DNA of 64,000 bases, from NCBI RefSeq assembly GCF_044383835.1, contig NZ_JBISEP010000001.1, forward strand, positions 265,143 to 329,142, given 5' to 3'. The notes under the pieces are model-generated. The model had not been told where the DNA came from. It did not search any database and saw only the letters and a program-made list of their open reading frames with translations. The position numbers and the translations under genes are program-made. This document shows positions 55,165 through 63,203 of this stretch, piece by piece. Within the stretch, counting starts at the first letter, position 1, and each line of letters begins with the position of its first letter. The stretch comes from Paraliobacillus sp044383835. GTDB taxonomy: Bacteria; Bacillota; Bacilli; Bacillales; Amphibacillaceae.

Positions 55165-55194
55165 CAGTATCACCACCAGGAAGACCTTTTATGC
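55165..55194 (-). promoter_or_regulatory. Sigma-F/sigma-G-type promoter of sigG
   Basis: Minus strand: -35 GCATA (55190-55194), 15-nt spacer, -10 GGTGATACTG (55165-55174), matching GYWTA-N15-GGNRANAMTW in all but the last position. B. subtilis sigG is transcribed first by sigma-F, so the match fits. Confidence 0.8.
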
Positions 55195-55249
55195 AGGAAA
55201 AATTTCCTTATATCAATTGAAAAATCTTTTAATACTACAGTAATAAGGT

Positions 55250-55972
55250 TTACACCATTTTATTAAATTCTTTTTGAAGTCTCCGAATAATTTTTTTCTC
55301 TAAACGAGAAATATATGATTGAGATATGCCTAACATATCGGCAACATCTTTTTGTGTCTTTTCTTGATTTCCTACTAAACCAAATCGTAGTTCCATAATT
55401 TGCTTTTCACGCTCATTTAATTGTTCTAAAGCATTTTGTAATAACTTTTTATCAACGTCTGCATCTAATTCTTTAATTGTTATATCCTCATCTGTACCAA
55501 GAATATCAGATAGTAATAATTCATTCCCATCCCAGTCTATATTTAGAGGCTCATCAAAGGATACTTCTGATTTCAACTTATTATTTTTCCTTAAATACAT
55601 TAAAATTTCATTTTCAATACATCTAGATGCATATGTTGCTAACTTAATTTTTTTATCAAGGTTAAATGTATTAATTGCTTTAATTAAACCAATTGTTCCA
55701 ATACTAATTAAATCTTCAATGTTTATCCCTGTATTCTCGAATTTCCTTGCTATGTATACAACTAAACGTAGGTTTCGTTCGATTAACATAGCTCTTGCTG
55801 CTTTATCACCATCAGGTAATTTTTTTAATAATATTTGCTCTTCTTCTTTTGATAAAGGAGGTGGTAATGCTTCACTCCCACCAATATAATAGATTGCTTT
55901 TGGTTTCAATCCTAATTTTATTCGAATCTTATACCAACGTAGTTTGACAGAAAACAGCCATTTTTTAAACAT
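55250..55972 (-). CDS. sigE: Early mother-cell sigma factor SigE (pro-form)
   Basis: Made as inactive pro-sigma-E anchored to the membrane and cut by SpoIIGA. The 240-residue protein has a basic, hydrophobic pro-segment (residues 1-27 approx.) ending before YYIGGSEALPPPLS, then the conserved regions 2 (LISIGTIGLIKAINTF, YASRCIENEILMYLR) and 4 (TQKDVADMLGISQSYISRLE). It lies 13 nt after the spoIIGA stop and 121 nt before sigG. Confidence 0.97.
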   Translation of the reverse strand: MFKKWLFSVKLRWYKIRIKLGLKPKAIYYIGGSEALPPPLSKEEEQILLKKLPDGDKAARAMLIERNLRLVVYIARKFENTGINIEDLISIGTIGLIKAINTFNLDKKIKLATYASRCIENEILMYLRKNNKLKSEVSFDEPLNIDWDGNELLLSDILGTDEDITIKELDADVDKKLLQNALEQLNEREKQIMELRFGLVGNQEKTQKDVADMLGISQSYISRLEKKIIRRLQKEFNKMV

Positions 55973-55985
55973 TTCCTCTTCCCCC

Positions 55986-56906
55986 TTAAGCTAATTGTAA
56001 AGTAGTTTGATTGAATAATGCTGGATGTAGCAAACAATGATAACTTCCATCTGTAGCCAATTGACTAAATTGAAGCCCTACAATGACATTAGAAACTAGA
56101 ATTTTTTGTTTTTCATAGTAAATAGTAAATTTTTCAGGTTTAAAAGCTAACATAAATTGTGGCTCTCCTGAAACACCATGGTAAGGAACAATATCAATTG
56201 GCTTAGTAAAATAGGCTCCCAATTTTTCGAATTGATAGCTAGCTTGAGCTTTTTTCATTTCTTTAATTTGTTCTTCTGAAAAAAGCTGCTTAATAATTGA
56301 ATAATCACAAACTACAATGTACTTTTTAGTAAATGGATCAATTAATTGGTTCCCACTATCAACATACCCGGTTGTTGAGATAACAGTATTGTTATAATGA
56401 AATGACACACGCATGATTTGTTCTGCTTCAAATTGTGTTAAAGTGTGCTTGTCCAAGCGATTTTTAGTAAATATCCACACAACGGGAAACCCGATAATAA
56501 CGAATGACCAACTTATTGGGTCGCCTAAGCCGCTGCTCCACGTTACTATACCAGTCGGTGCTAATTGAGCTGGACTCGATAGAAAAAAATGTATGGCAGT
56601 AAGTGATCCACCTAATGCAAACGTAACGAAATAAAATGTAAACAATAAGCGAAGTGTTATTTTAATGTGTTTTATGCCAAACCCTATTACAATAATTAAA
56701 ATAGACATAGCTAATTTTCCTATCGGATGAAGTAAAATAGAGGTAGGGTAAAATATTGTTATAGGTACAAAAAGTGATGCGACTAATGCAGCTACAAAAA
56801 TAGTCCAATGTTTCGTACTTACTTTACTCATATGTTTTGTTAACAACAATATCATCCAGTCTAACAAAATATTAAGTAACCAAACTGCATCTAAGTAGAT
56901 AATTAT
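55986..56906 (-). CDS. spoIIGA: Sporulation sigma-E processing protease SpoIIGA (non-ATG start)
   Basis: Membrane aspartyl protease that cleaves pro-sigma-E. The N-terminal half is a membrane domain with about five helices and the C-terminal half is a pepsin-like protease with the catalytic Asp in VDSGNQLIDP. No ATG, GTG or TTG gives a full N-terminus: the first TTG is at 56865-56867 and would drop 13 residues. Upstream codons ATA ATT ATC then YLDAVWLLN align with B. subtilis MKIYLDVIWLLN, bounded by an in-frame TAG at 56907-56909. AAGAGGGGG precedes ATA 56904-56906 by 5-8 nt. I set the start there; ATT 56901-56903 is the alternative. Length 306 residues compares with 309 in B. subtilis. Confidence 0.85.
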   Translation of the reverse strand: MIIYLDAVWLLNILLDWMILLLTKHMSKVSTKHWTIFVAALVASLFVPITIFYPTSILLHPIGKLAMSILIIVIGFGIKHIKITLRLLFTFYFVTFALGGSLTAIHFFLSSPAQLAPTGIVTWSSGLGDPISWSFVIIGFPVVWIFTKNRLDKHTLTQFEAEQIMRVSFHYNNTVISTTGYVDSGNQLIDPFTKKYIVVCDYSIIKQLFSEEQIKEMKKAQASYQFEKLGAYFTKPIDIVPYHGVSGEPQFMLAFKPEKFTIYYEKQKILVSNVIVGLQFSQLATDGSYHCLLHPALFNQTTLQLA

Positions 56907-56939
56907 CTATTCCCCCTCTTTCACTTATTCACTGTGATT

Positions 56940-57026
56940 AGTATAACGAAAATTAATTCCAATGTCTGTCAAATATTGTCTTTTACTATTAACATTTTTT
57001 AAGAAATTACGTGTGAAATTGTCAAA
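56940..57026 (-). promoter_or_regulatory. spoIIG promoter with Spo0A boxes and long spacer
   Basis: Minus strand: -35 TTGACA (56967-56972), 21-nt spacer, -10 TATACT (56940-56945). B. subtilis spoIIG is the known sigma-A promoter with a 22-bp spacer that needs Spo0A. Two TTTGACA sequences, one mismatch from the Spo0A box TTCGACA (TGTCGAA), lie over the -35 (56967-56973) and at 57020-57026, roughly positions -37 and -90. Confidence 0.75.
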
Positions 57027-57124
57027 AGAAAAAGATTATTACGTTATTTATCTCATCTAGATATTAAAGGTATATTTTTAATTCTTATGTAAGTAAGAGA
57101 AATGAACAACATTTAAAAATAATC

Positions 57125-57172
57125 AAAAAAAGGTTTCGATCAAAGTTTAATAACTGATCGAAACCTTTTTTA
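57125..57172 (-). terminator. Terminator after ftsZ
   Basis: A perfect stem of about 16 bp (AAAAAGGTTTCGATCA with TGATCGAAACCTTTTT, 57127-57142 and 57155-57170), with A/T runs on both sides, just downstream of the ftsZ stop. Confidence 0.9.
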
Positions 57173-57193
57173 ATTTAGTTGATATAATTAAAT

Positions 57194-58321
57194 TTATCTA
57201 CGTCGATTTCTATTGCGTAAGAAAGTAGGAATATCTAATGTATCCTCTTCTTCTTTAAATTTTTGTTGTTCTTGTGACTCTTGCTGAACCGTTTCACGTC
57301 TTTTTTCGCCTGTAACTGTATTTTTATTAGCAATTGGACGTTTCTTTGGTTGGGCAGTCTCGATTTGAGACTCATCAAATCCTGTTGCAATTACCGTAAC
57401 AACAATTTCTTCTTTTAGATTTTCGTTTATTACTGAACCAAATATTACATTTACTTCTTGATCTGCTGCTGATGTTACAATATCTGCCGCTTCTTGGACT
57501 TCATACAAGCTTAGGTTTGTGCCACCAGTTATATTCATAAGCACACCATGTGCTCCATCAATGGACGTTTCTAATAGTGGAGAAGAGATTGCTTTTTTAG
57601 CAGCCTCTGTTGCTCTACTTTCCCCAGTAGCTACTCCAATTCCCATTAACGCTGAACCTTTGTCAGACATAATCGTTTTCACATCAGCAAAGTCAACGTT
57701 AATTAAACCTGGTGTAGCTATCAAATCAGAAATACCTTGAACACCTTGGCGTAAAACATTGTCCGCTTCACGGAAAGCTTCAAGCATCGGTGTATTCTTA
57801 TCAATAATTTCTAATAAACGGTCGTTTGGAATGACAATAAGTGTGTCTACACTTGATTTTAATCCATCTATCCCTGAAACCGCTTGAGTAGATCGTTTTC
57901 TTCCTTCAAATGTAAACGGACGTGTTACTACACCTACCGTTAAAGCACCTAATTCTTTTGCAACTTGCGCAATAACTGGAGCGGCACCAGTACCGGTTCC
58001 ACCACCCATTCCTGCAGTGACAAAAATCATATCGGCACCTTGTAGTACCTCTTCTAATTGCTCTTTACTCTCCTCAGCAGCTTTTCTACCTACTTCTGGG
58101 TTTGCACCGGCACCTAGACCTCTAGTTAATTTCGTACCTATTTGAATTTTCACTTCAGCTTTTGATAAATTCAATGCTTGTGAATCCGTATTTACAGCAA
58201 TAAATTCTACACCTTGTACACCATGTTCAATCATTCGGTTTACAGCGTTATTTCCACCGCCTCCAACACCTATTACTTTTATTGTTGCAAGCTGATCCAT
58301 TTCCGTATCAAACTCTAACAT
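57194..58321 (-). CDS. ftsZ: Cell division protein FtsZ
   Basis: Tubulin-like GTPase that forms the Z ring at mid-cell and, in sporulation, near the pole. The 375-residue protein has GVGGGGNNAVNRM (18-30), the GTP-binding GGGTGTGAAP (106-115), the T7-loop NVDFADVKTIM, and a disordered charged linker ending in the conserved peptide DIPTFLRNR with a basic tail. It follows ftsA by 115 nt. Confidence 0.98.
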   Translation of the reverse strand: MLEFDTEMDQLATIKVIGVGGGGNNAVNRMIEHGVQGVEFIAVNTDSQALNLSKAEVKIQIGTKLTRGLGAGANPEVGRKAAEESKEQLEEVLQGADMIFVTAGMGGGTGTGAAPVIAQVAKELGALTVGVVTRPFTFEGRKRSTQAVSGIDGLKSSVDTLIVIPNDRLLEIIDKNTPMLEAFREADNVLRQGVQGISDLIATPGLINVDFADVKTIMSDKGSALMGIGVATGESRATEAAKKAISSPLLETSIDGAHGVLMNITGGTNLSLYEVQEAADIVTSAADQEVNVIFGSVINENLKEEIVVTVIATGFDESQIETAQPKKRPIANKNTVTGEKRRETVQQESQEQQKFKEEEDTLDIPTFLRNRNRRR

Positions 58322-58436
58322 GTTTGTTCCTCCTAATCTGCAAGTTTACTAGTTTTCTTGATGTATTTTTATCTTTATGAGGGGGTTTTTGTCCAAACAA
58401 TTATATATAAAAAGCTTGAACACCTAATTTTTACAT

Positions 58437-59735
58437 TTAATCAAAAAAGTATTTAAATAAATTAGCAATTCCTGAGTCTTTTTTCTTCGCTGGTTGTTTA
58501 TTTTCTTCTGCTTTTGCTGCTGTTTTCGCCGCTCTTTTTTGCTTCACTGGCTTCTTATCGGAATATTCGGTAAAGGATACCGCGCCAGATAATTGCTTTC
58601 CTTGAATTTTTGCATTATGGTAAGAAAATCTCAAAATCCCTACTCCTGAAGTAAATTGTGGTTCTCTAACACCTATATAATCAGGAATTGCAATACGCAC
58701 ATTAGCATGAAATAAATCCTGAGCCAATTCTAATACACCAGGCATTCTCATGCAACCACCTGTAAGTACAAAACCACCAGGCAATTCAGAATACCCCATT
58801 CTTTTTATTTCTCTGGCAGCAAAAGTATAAATTTCTTCCAATCTTGCTTCAATCATATCAGAAATGTCTAATTGATTAAATATTTGCTTTTGATCACTTC
58901 CGATAATAGAAGTTTCAAAAGTTTCTTCTTCACGTGCTTCTTCATAAAAAGCATGTCCATGTTTCATTTTTATTTCTTCTGCATCTTCTGAAGTAGTTCT
59001 TAATCCGATAGAAATATCTTTTGTTATGTTATCTCCACCTAATGGGATTACACTAGTTGCAGTTAGATGATCATCCTCAAATACAGCTACTGTTGTATTC
59101 CCTCCACCTACATCAACTAGAGCTACCCCTAGGTTTTTTTCATCTTTTGATAGTGCAATAGCTCCTGCTGCTAGTGATTGCAGACATATGTCAATTACTT
59201 CTAAACCAGCTCTTTCAACACATTTTAATACATTATGTAACATAGTTCTGGAGCAAGTTATAATCGTTCCTTCCATTTCTAACCGGACACCAATCATCCC
59301 TCTTGGATCAGTAATTTCATCTAAACCGTCCACTATAAATTGTTTTGGTACAACATCGATTATTTCTCTTTCTGGCGGAATGGAAATAACTTGAGCTGCA
59401 TCAATTACTCTTGTTACATCTTCATTACCAATTTCACGATTCTCACTAGAAACAGCAACTACTCCATGACAAGGTTGAAGTTGTACATGATTACCATTCA
59501 CACCAACAATCACACGATCGATTTGCATATCAACCATTCTCTCCGCTTGCTCTACAGCATTTTTAATAGATTGAACAGTTTGATCAATGTCTACTATGGC
59601 GCCCTTTTTCATTCCATTGGAATTGGCTGTACCAACGCCAATAATATTTAAAGAATCATTTAACACTTCACCAATAATCACTTTAATTTTTGATGTACCT
59701 ATATCCAAGCTGACTAAAATTTCGTTATTGTTCAC
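58437..59735 (-). CDS. ftsA: Cell division protein FtsA
   Basis: Actin-like protein that tethers FtsZ to the membrane by a C-terminal amphipathic helix. The 432-residue protein starts NNNEILVSLDIGTSKIKVIIGE as in B. subtilis, and has the ATP-site motifs VALVDVGGGNTTVAVF and LTGGCMRMPG; the end SGIANLFKYFFD is the membrane helix. GTG 59733-59735 follows AGGAGG by 10 nt; a TTG two codons earlier is possible. Confidence 0.95.
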   Translation of the reverse strand: MNNNEILVSLDIGTSKIKVIIGEVLNDSLNIIGVGTANSNGMKKGAIVDIDQTVQSIKNAVEQAERMVDMQIDRVIVGVNGNHVQLQPCHGVVAVSSENREIGNEDVTRVIDAAQVISIPPEREIIDVVPKQFIVDGLDEITDPRGMIGVRLEMEGTIITCSRTMLHNVLKCVERAGLEVIDICLQSLAAGAIALSKDEKNLGVALVDVGGGNTTVAVFEDDHLTATSVIPLGGDNITKDISIGLRTTSEDAEEIKMKHGHAFYEEAREEETFETSIIGSDQKQIFNQLDISDMIEARLEEIYTFAAREIKRMGYSELPGGFVLTGGCMRMPGVLELAQDLFHANVRIAIPDYIGVREPQFTSGVGILRFSYHNAKIQGKQLSGAVSFTEYSDKKPVKQKRAAKTAAKAEENKQPAKKKDSGIANLFKYFFD

Positions 59736-60004
59736 AAACAAGGCACCTCCTACATTAAGGTTACAAATTATAAAATTATGAATCAATTATTAATTATCAT
59801 TTCACATCTACCATGTTTGATAGTTGTTTGTTAATATATGTAACTATCATTTTAACATGTTTTTGAAAAATTAGTAGATTAGTTTTATTATAAATTATAA
59901 TTGAAACATAATAAACCCAGAAAATATGGATTTAAATATTTCACTAAATTTCTAATACCGGATAAAATCAGAGGCATTAGAGCTCTTCTTTAAACTTTAC
60001 TACA
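59736..60004. other. Leader of ftsA-ftsZ
   Basis: A 309-nt gap between sbp and ftsA. It contains the sigma-H promoter (60005-60034) and, nearer ftsA, a TGTTAAAAT extended -10 near 59857-59865 on the minus strand, without a clear -35. No ORF or RNA gene is evident. Confidence 0.5.
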
Positions 60005-60034
60005 TTATTCTACATTTAGCGAACATTTTCCTGT
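60005..60034 (-). promoter_or_regulatory. Sigma-H promoter of ftsA-ftsZ
   Basis: Minus strand: -35 ACAGGAAAA (60026-60034), 12-nt spacer, -10 GTAGAATAA (60005-60013). Both match the sigma-H consensus RNAGGAWWW-N11/12-RNNGAATWW at every fixed position. B. subtilis ftsAZ also has a sigma-H promoter used at sporulation. Confidence 0.85.
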
Positions 60035-60044
60035 CTAGAAACAA

Positions 60045-60398
60045 TTAAATATCATGTTTTTTTGTTTTTTTTTGTAGAAATAAATATCTGCGAATGATTG
60101 CAATATTTTGAAATAACCTTACACCAAAAGCAAACACAGCAGCTAAATATAAGTCAATTCCTAATTTCACACCAATAAAAGTTAATAAAACAGCCAGCCC
60201 AATATTGAATGAAAATCCTGACACTAAAATTTTCGGATCAAACGTTTGATCTAGATGGGCACGGACGCCTCCAAATAAAGTATCCAACGATGCGAGTATA
60301 GCGATAGATAAATAATCTGAGTATTGATCAGGAATTGTAATGTCTGTTAATAGACCTAGTGCCACACCAACAACTAAAAAAATAGCTGGTAACCACAT
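60045..60398 (-). CDS. sbp: Small basic protein Sbp (DUF1290)
   Basis: A 117-residue membrane protein with three or four hydrophobic segments and a basic C-terminal tail (IRRYLFLQKKTKKHD). The family (small basic protein, DUF1290) always accompanies ftsA; its function is unknown. It overlaps ylxX by one base (TAATG). Confidence 0.9.
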   Translation of the reverse strand: MWLPAIFLVVGVALGLLTDITIPDQYSDYLSIAILASLDTLFGGVRAHLDQTFDPKILVSGFSFNIGLAVLLTFIGVKLGIDLYLAAVFAFGVRLFQNIAIIRRYLFLQKKTKKHDI

Positions 60399-61111
60399 TA
60401 TTCTTCACCTATTTCTTCATTGACTTCAACTGAGTCAAAGTTAATCGTTTCCTGATAGGCTGGAAGTGTTATTTCTTCTTTTAACGTAAACGCCATCGAC
60501 ATATCTTCAATAGAAAATTCATCTTGAGATTGGCTCACTTCCATATAATCAATTAATCTTTGAGGTTTATCTGATAAGACAAATATGTTAATTGGTAAAT
60601 CAGGCAAAGCGTGATTATTGACATACGTTTTACCATTAACATATCGAATTGGTGAGGTATTGACAATCCGTTCATTCTCAATAGCAATATCTTTGGCTCC
60701 ATAAGCATTTAGTTCGTTGATCAACCGATTTAATAATTCTGGAGAAATTGTTGGATATTCTTGAGCATGTGGTGATTCTATAAATATACCATCAATTGTT
60801 ATCTTTACACCACGATCTGTTCTTTCTAACAATCCTGCTTTTTTCTTCAGTTCTTTAATTGATTTTTTTAATGCATCCATCTGTTCTTGTTCTGATTGTT
60901 TTTCGTATTCTTTAAAGACAGATTCTAGTTTGTCCAATTTTTCATTTAACGATTGCTGTTCTTGTTGTTCTTCTTGCAATTGTGCTCTTACTTGCCACAT
61001 ATCTCTTGTTTCACGTTGATCAGAACTATTTGTTGTTTGAAATTGAATGGCTAACATAAATCCAACAAACATCGTTAGAATGGATACAATAATTTTACTT
61101 TTTAATGACAA
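60398..61111 (-). CDS. ylxX: DUF881 family protein YlxX
   Basis: A 237-residue protein with one N-terminal membrane segment (about 6-24), an extracellular coiled coil (about 35-80) and the DUF881 domain (AYGAKDIAIENERIVNTSPIRYVNG onward, quoted here by position 140-164). Function unknown. I use TTG 61109-61111 with AAGGTG upstream; a GTG three codons earlier has no site of its own. Paired with ylxW in the division cluster. Confidence 0.85.
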   Translation of the reverse strand: MSLKSKIIVSILTMFVGFMLAIQFQTTNSSDQRETRDMWQVRAQLQEEQQEQQSLNEKLDKLESVFKEYEKQSEQEQMDALKKSIKELKKKAGLLERTDRGVKITIDGIFIESPHAQEYPTISPELLNRLINELNAYGAKDIAIENERIVNTSPIRYVNGKTYVNNHALPDLPINIFVLSDKPQRLIDYMEVSQSQDEFSIEDMSMAFTLKEEITLPAYQETINFDSVEVNEEIGEE

Positions 61112-61125
61112 TACAATCACCTTAC

Positions 61126-61818
61126 TTAACTTATTTTAGCATCCATTTGTATGCGCTCAATTGCTTCTAATTTAACTTCAATATTATCGTTTACTAAAAT
61201 ATCAATCACACCATTTGTTAATTCTAAACTCGTTCGTAACACTTCTGGATCGCCAATAGATTCAATCACAAATGGTGCAGGATATTGATTTCCATCTACA
61301 GATATAACCGGACCGACGCAATTGACAAAACTATCTTTGTAAATTCGTTGCCCATTAATTGCAATTGCCTTTGCACCTGCACTATATAATTCATTAATAA
61401 CTAATTGAACATGTCGGTCGTGAACAATGTATTGGTTTGCATTTTCCTCAGATGGAATATAATCAGCGTCTTTTAACGATATTTTCACACCTGAACCTTG
61501 AATTGGTAAATCCCCAGTAATCATCTGGAGTTTCTTTTTCTCTTCTACATAATTTTTAATTGCAGCTTCTTCATTGCCAAATTTTTGTTCTAATTGATTA
61601 ATGTCTTTCCTATAGGTATCCACTTGATCTTGTAACTCTCTATTTTTTTCCTCAAGTTGAATTAATTGTTGACGATAAAAGAAATCTTTTTCCCATTCCT
61701 GTTCTGACATTTGCACGATCTGAGGGTGCTCTTTTGTCAATTGATAGCTATAAGCAGCAAGAAAGCCCAAAACAAAAAGCACAAGTGACAAGACAATATG
61801 TCTACCTCGTAGCTTCAT
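61126..61818 (-). CDS. ylxW: DUF881 family protein YlxW
   Basis: A 230-residue paralogue of the previous gene: membrane segment at about 7-26, coiled coil at about 45-95 and DUF881 domain with SAGAKAIAINGQRI. The role in division is unknown. ATG 61816-61818 follows AGGAGGGTGA and overlaps the divIB end by 17 nt; an earlier start would add 21 residues inside divIB. Confidence 0.87.
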   Translation of the reverse strand: MKLRGRHIVLSLVLFVLGFLAAYSYQLTKEHPQIVQMSEQEWEKDFFYRQQLIQLEEKNRELQDQVDTYRKDINQLEQKFGNEEAAIKNYVEEKKKLQMITGDLPIQGSGVKISLKDADYIPSEENANQYIVHDRHVQLVINELYSAGAKAIAINGQRIYKDSFVNCVGPVISVDGNQYPAPFVIESIGDPEVLRTSLELTNGVIDILVNDNIEVKLEAIERIQMDAKIS

Positions 61819-62593
61819 TTTCACCCTCCTGATTTTCGGACTTAACTTTAATTGGATTGAATACTGCTCCACCTTCTCCAAGTGTTATAACTCCTTGTTG
61901 GTTTTCTTCCAACTGATTCACAATTGAGGGGTATGTCTTCATATATCTCGAAAAATGACGGATAGTTGTTTCAACTTCAAACCCATCATTCATTAATAAA
62001 GTCACCTTATTCTCATTTGATTCTGTAGGACTCCAATAAATTTCGGAGATTAACGAAGCAATAGCATTAGATAATAGCTTTAATTCTTTAGCTATTTCTT
62101 TTATGTACACATCTTTTGAAAAATTAACAAGTAATGGTGCGTCACCTTGCCAAGATTTTAGAGAAATAGTATTTAATAATTCTCCATTTTCCAAAAGTGG
62201 ATAATGTCGATTTTTTTTGTTAACATAAGCAACTTTTTCTAATTCTTCTACCTCTATTACGACAGTATTCAGAAATTTTCTATTAACGGAAACATCTTTT
62301 ATTTCATCGTGTGCTAGGATTAACTTTTCTTGAGTCTTTGTAGAAAAACTCCAAAAATTAACTTCATTGGTTAATTCGCTTAATTCAATCAAAACACTGT
62401 CATCAATGTATTTATTTCCTTTAACAATAATTTCTTTCACCTGACTAAGCGGAGATTGTAAATACACAATGATCGATATTAAAATAAAAAATAGCGATAA
62501 ATAAAATATTAATCGTCTGTTTGTTTTCTTTTTTCTCGCCTCTTTTAATTTAGGAATTCGATCTTCAATAGAAACAACTTTTTTTTCTGCCAT
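61802..62593 (-). CDS. divIB: Cell division protein DivIB (FtsQ)
   Basis: Bitopic septal protein that stabilises the FtsL-DivIC-PBP2B complex. The 263-residue protein has a cytoplasmic basic N-terminus (to about 26), one membrane segment (27-46), a POTRA domain starting SQVKEIIVKGNKYI and a beta domain, ending in an acidic tail. It is usually in the dcw cluster after murB; here its upstream neighbour is an IS element, so it must be transcribed from a local promoter. Confidence 0.93.
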   Translation of the reverse strand: MAEKKVVSIEDRIPKLKEARKKKTNRRLIFYLSLFFILISIIVYLQSPLSQVKEIIVKGNKYIDDSVLIELSELTNEVNFWSFSTKTQEKLILAHDEIKDVSVNRKFLNTVVIEVEELEKVAYVNKKNRHYPLLENGELLNTISLKSWQGDAPLLVNFSKDVYIKEIAKELKLLSNAIASLISEIYWSPTESNENKVTLLMNDGFEVETTIRHFSRYMKTYPSIVNQLEENQQGVITLGEGGAVFNPIKVKSENQEGENEATR

Positions 62594-62640
62594 CTCCTCA
62601 TTCTTCCTTTAACTAGTTAAGTAAATTAAAATCAATTTTA

Positions 62641-62674
62641 TTACTGTAAATTATGTTACAGTAAGAGTATATCA
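62641..62674 (-). promoter_or_regulatory. divIB promoter with perfect inverted repeat at its start site
   Basis: Minus strand: extended -10 TGATATACT (62666-62674). Two nt downstream begins a perfect 9-bp inverted repeat TTACTGTAA-N6-TTACAGTAA (62641-62664), which spans the expected start point. This is the layout of a repressor operator. No -35 closer than 4 of 6 is seen, as is common for extended -10 promoters. Confidence 0.5.
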
Positions 62675-62835
62675 CAATTTAGTGCAATACGTTGAACGAT
62701 TATATGATACAATAGATGGATTTTTAACTAAAAAGTAACACTAATTTATATATGCCTAATAAATATTCAAATATAATACAAATAACTTAAAAACTATTGA
62801 CAATTTTCACTTATAATATAAAAAGGTTGTACAAT
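62675..62835. other. AT-rich non-coding stretch upstream of divIB
   Basis: No believable ORF or RNA gene. Contains a plus-strand TTGACA (62795-62815 region) without a correctly spaced -10. Confidence 0.4.
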
Positions 62836-62880
62836 AAATGACGTTGGTGAGTAAAAAAACTCACAAACGTCATTTTTAAA
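62836..62880 (+). terminator. Hairpin, probable terminator, between divIB and the IS region
   Basis: 62836-62852 pairs with 62859-62875 over 17 bp with one mismatch (GACGTT and GTGAGT cores), followed by TTTTT on the plus strand. No plus-strand gene lies upstream, so what it terminates is unclear. Confidence 0.6.
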
Positions 62881-62913
62881 TTTAACATTGAAGTGATGGT
62901 GTAATTTTTACTT

Positions 62914-63096
62914 AACATCTATCAAAGACGAGGAATAATGTTTATTCCGCTGCGGAAATAGGCTTGCTTTCCGCGGGCACGGCCTCAGCTAACTTGGTAA
63001 AGAAAGTCACTTTACCAAGTGGATCTTCGGACGCGTGCTGTTCCCGCAGGAGTCGCGCCTATTTCCTCCGCTCTGCGTCTTTCAACAGTAGATGTT
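62914..63096. repeat. 183-bp imperfect palindromic GC-rich element
   Basis: Nested arms: AACATCTA/TAGATGTT (62914-62921, 63089-63096), AAAGACG/CGTCTTT, AAATAGGC/GCCTATTT, CCGCGGG/CCCGCAGG, and an 11-bp central stem ACTTGGTAAAG/CTTTACCAAGT. The whole can fold into one long hairpin. It is much richer in GC than its surroundings and resembles extragenic elements I know from Bacillaceae genomes; copy number cannot be judged from one window. Confidence 0.7.
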
Positions 63097-63203
63097 TACT
63101 ATAAGAATATTATTATCACATAAATGTCTTTTAAAAATAGAAAACAAGTGCGTTTCCCTGTAGAATAAAAGTCGACGAAAACCAATCCTAGGAGGGAACT
63201 CAC

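Noticed and set aside
62780..62840. Plus-strand promoter TTGACA near the IS
   Set aside because: The nearest TATAAT is only 9 nt away and no -10 lies 16-18 nt downstream.
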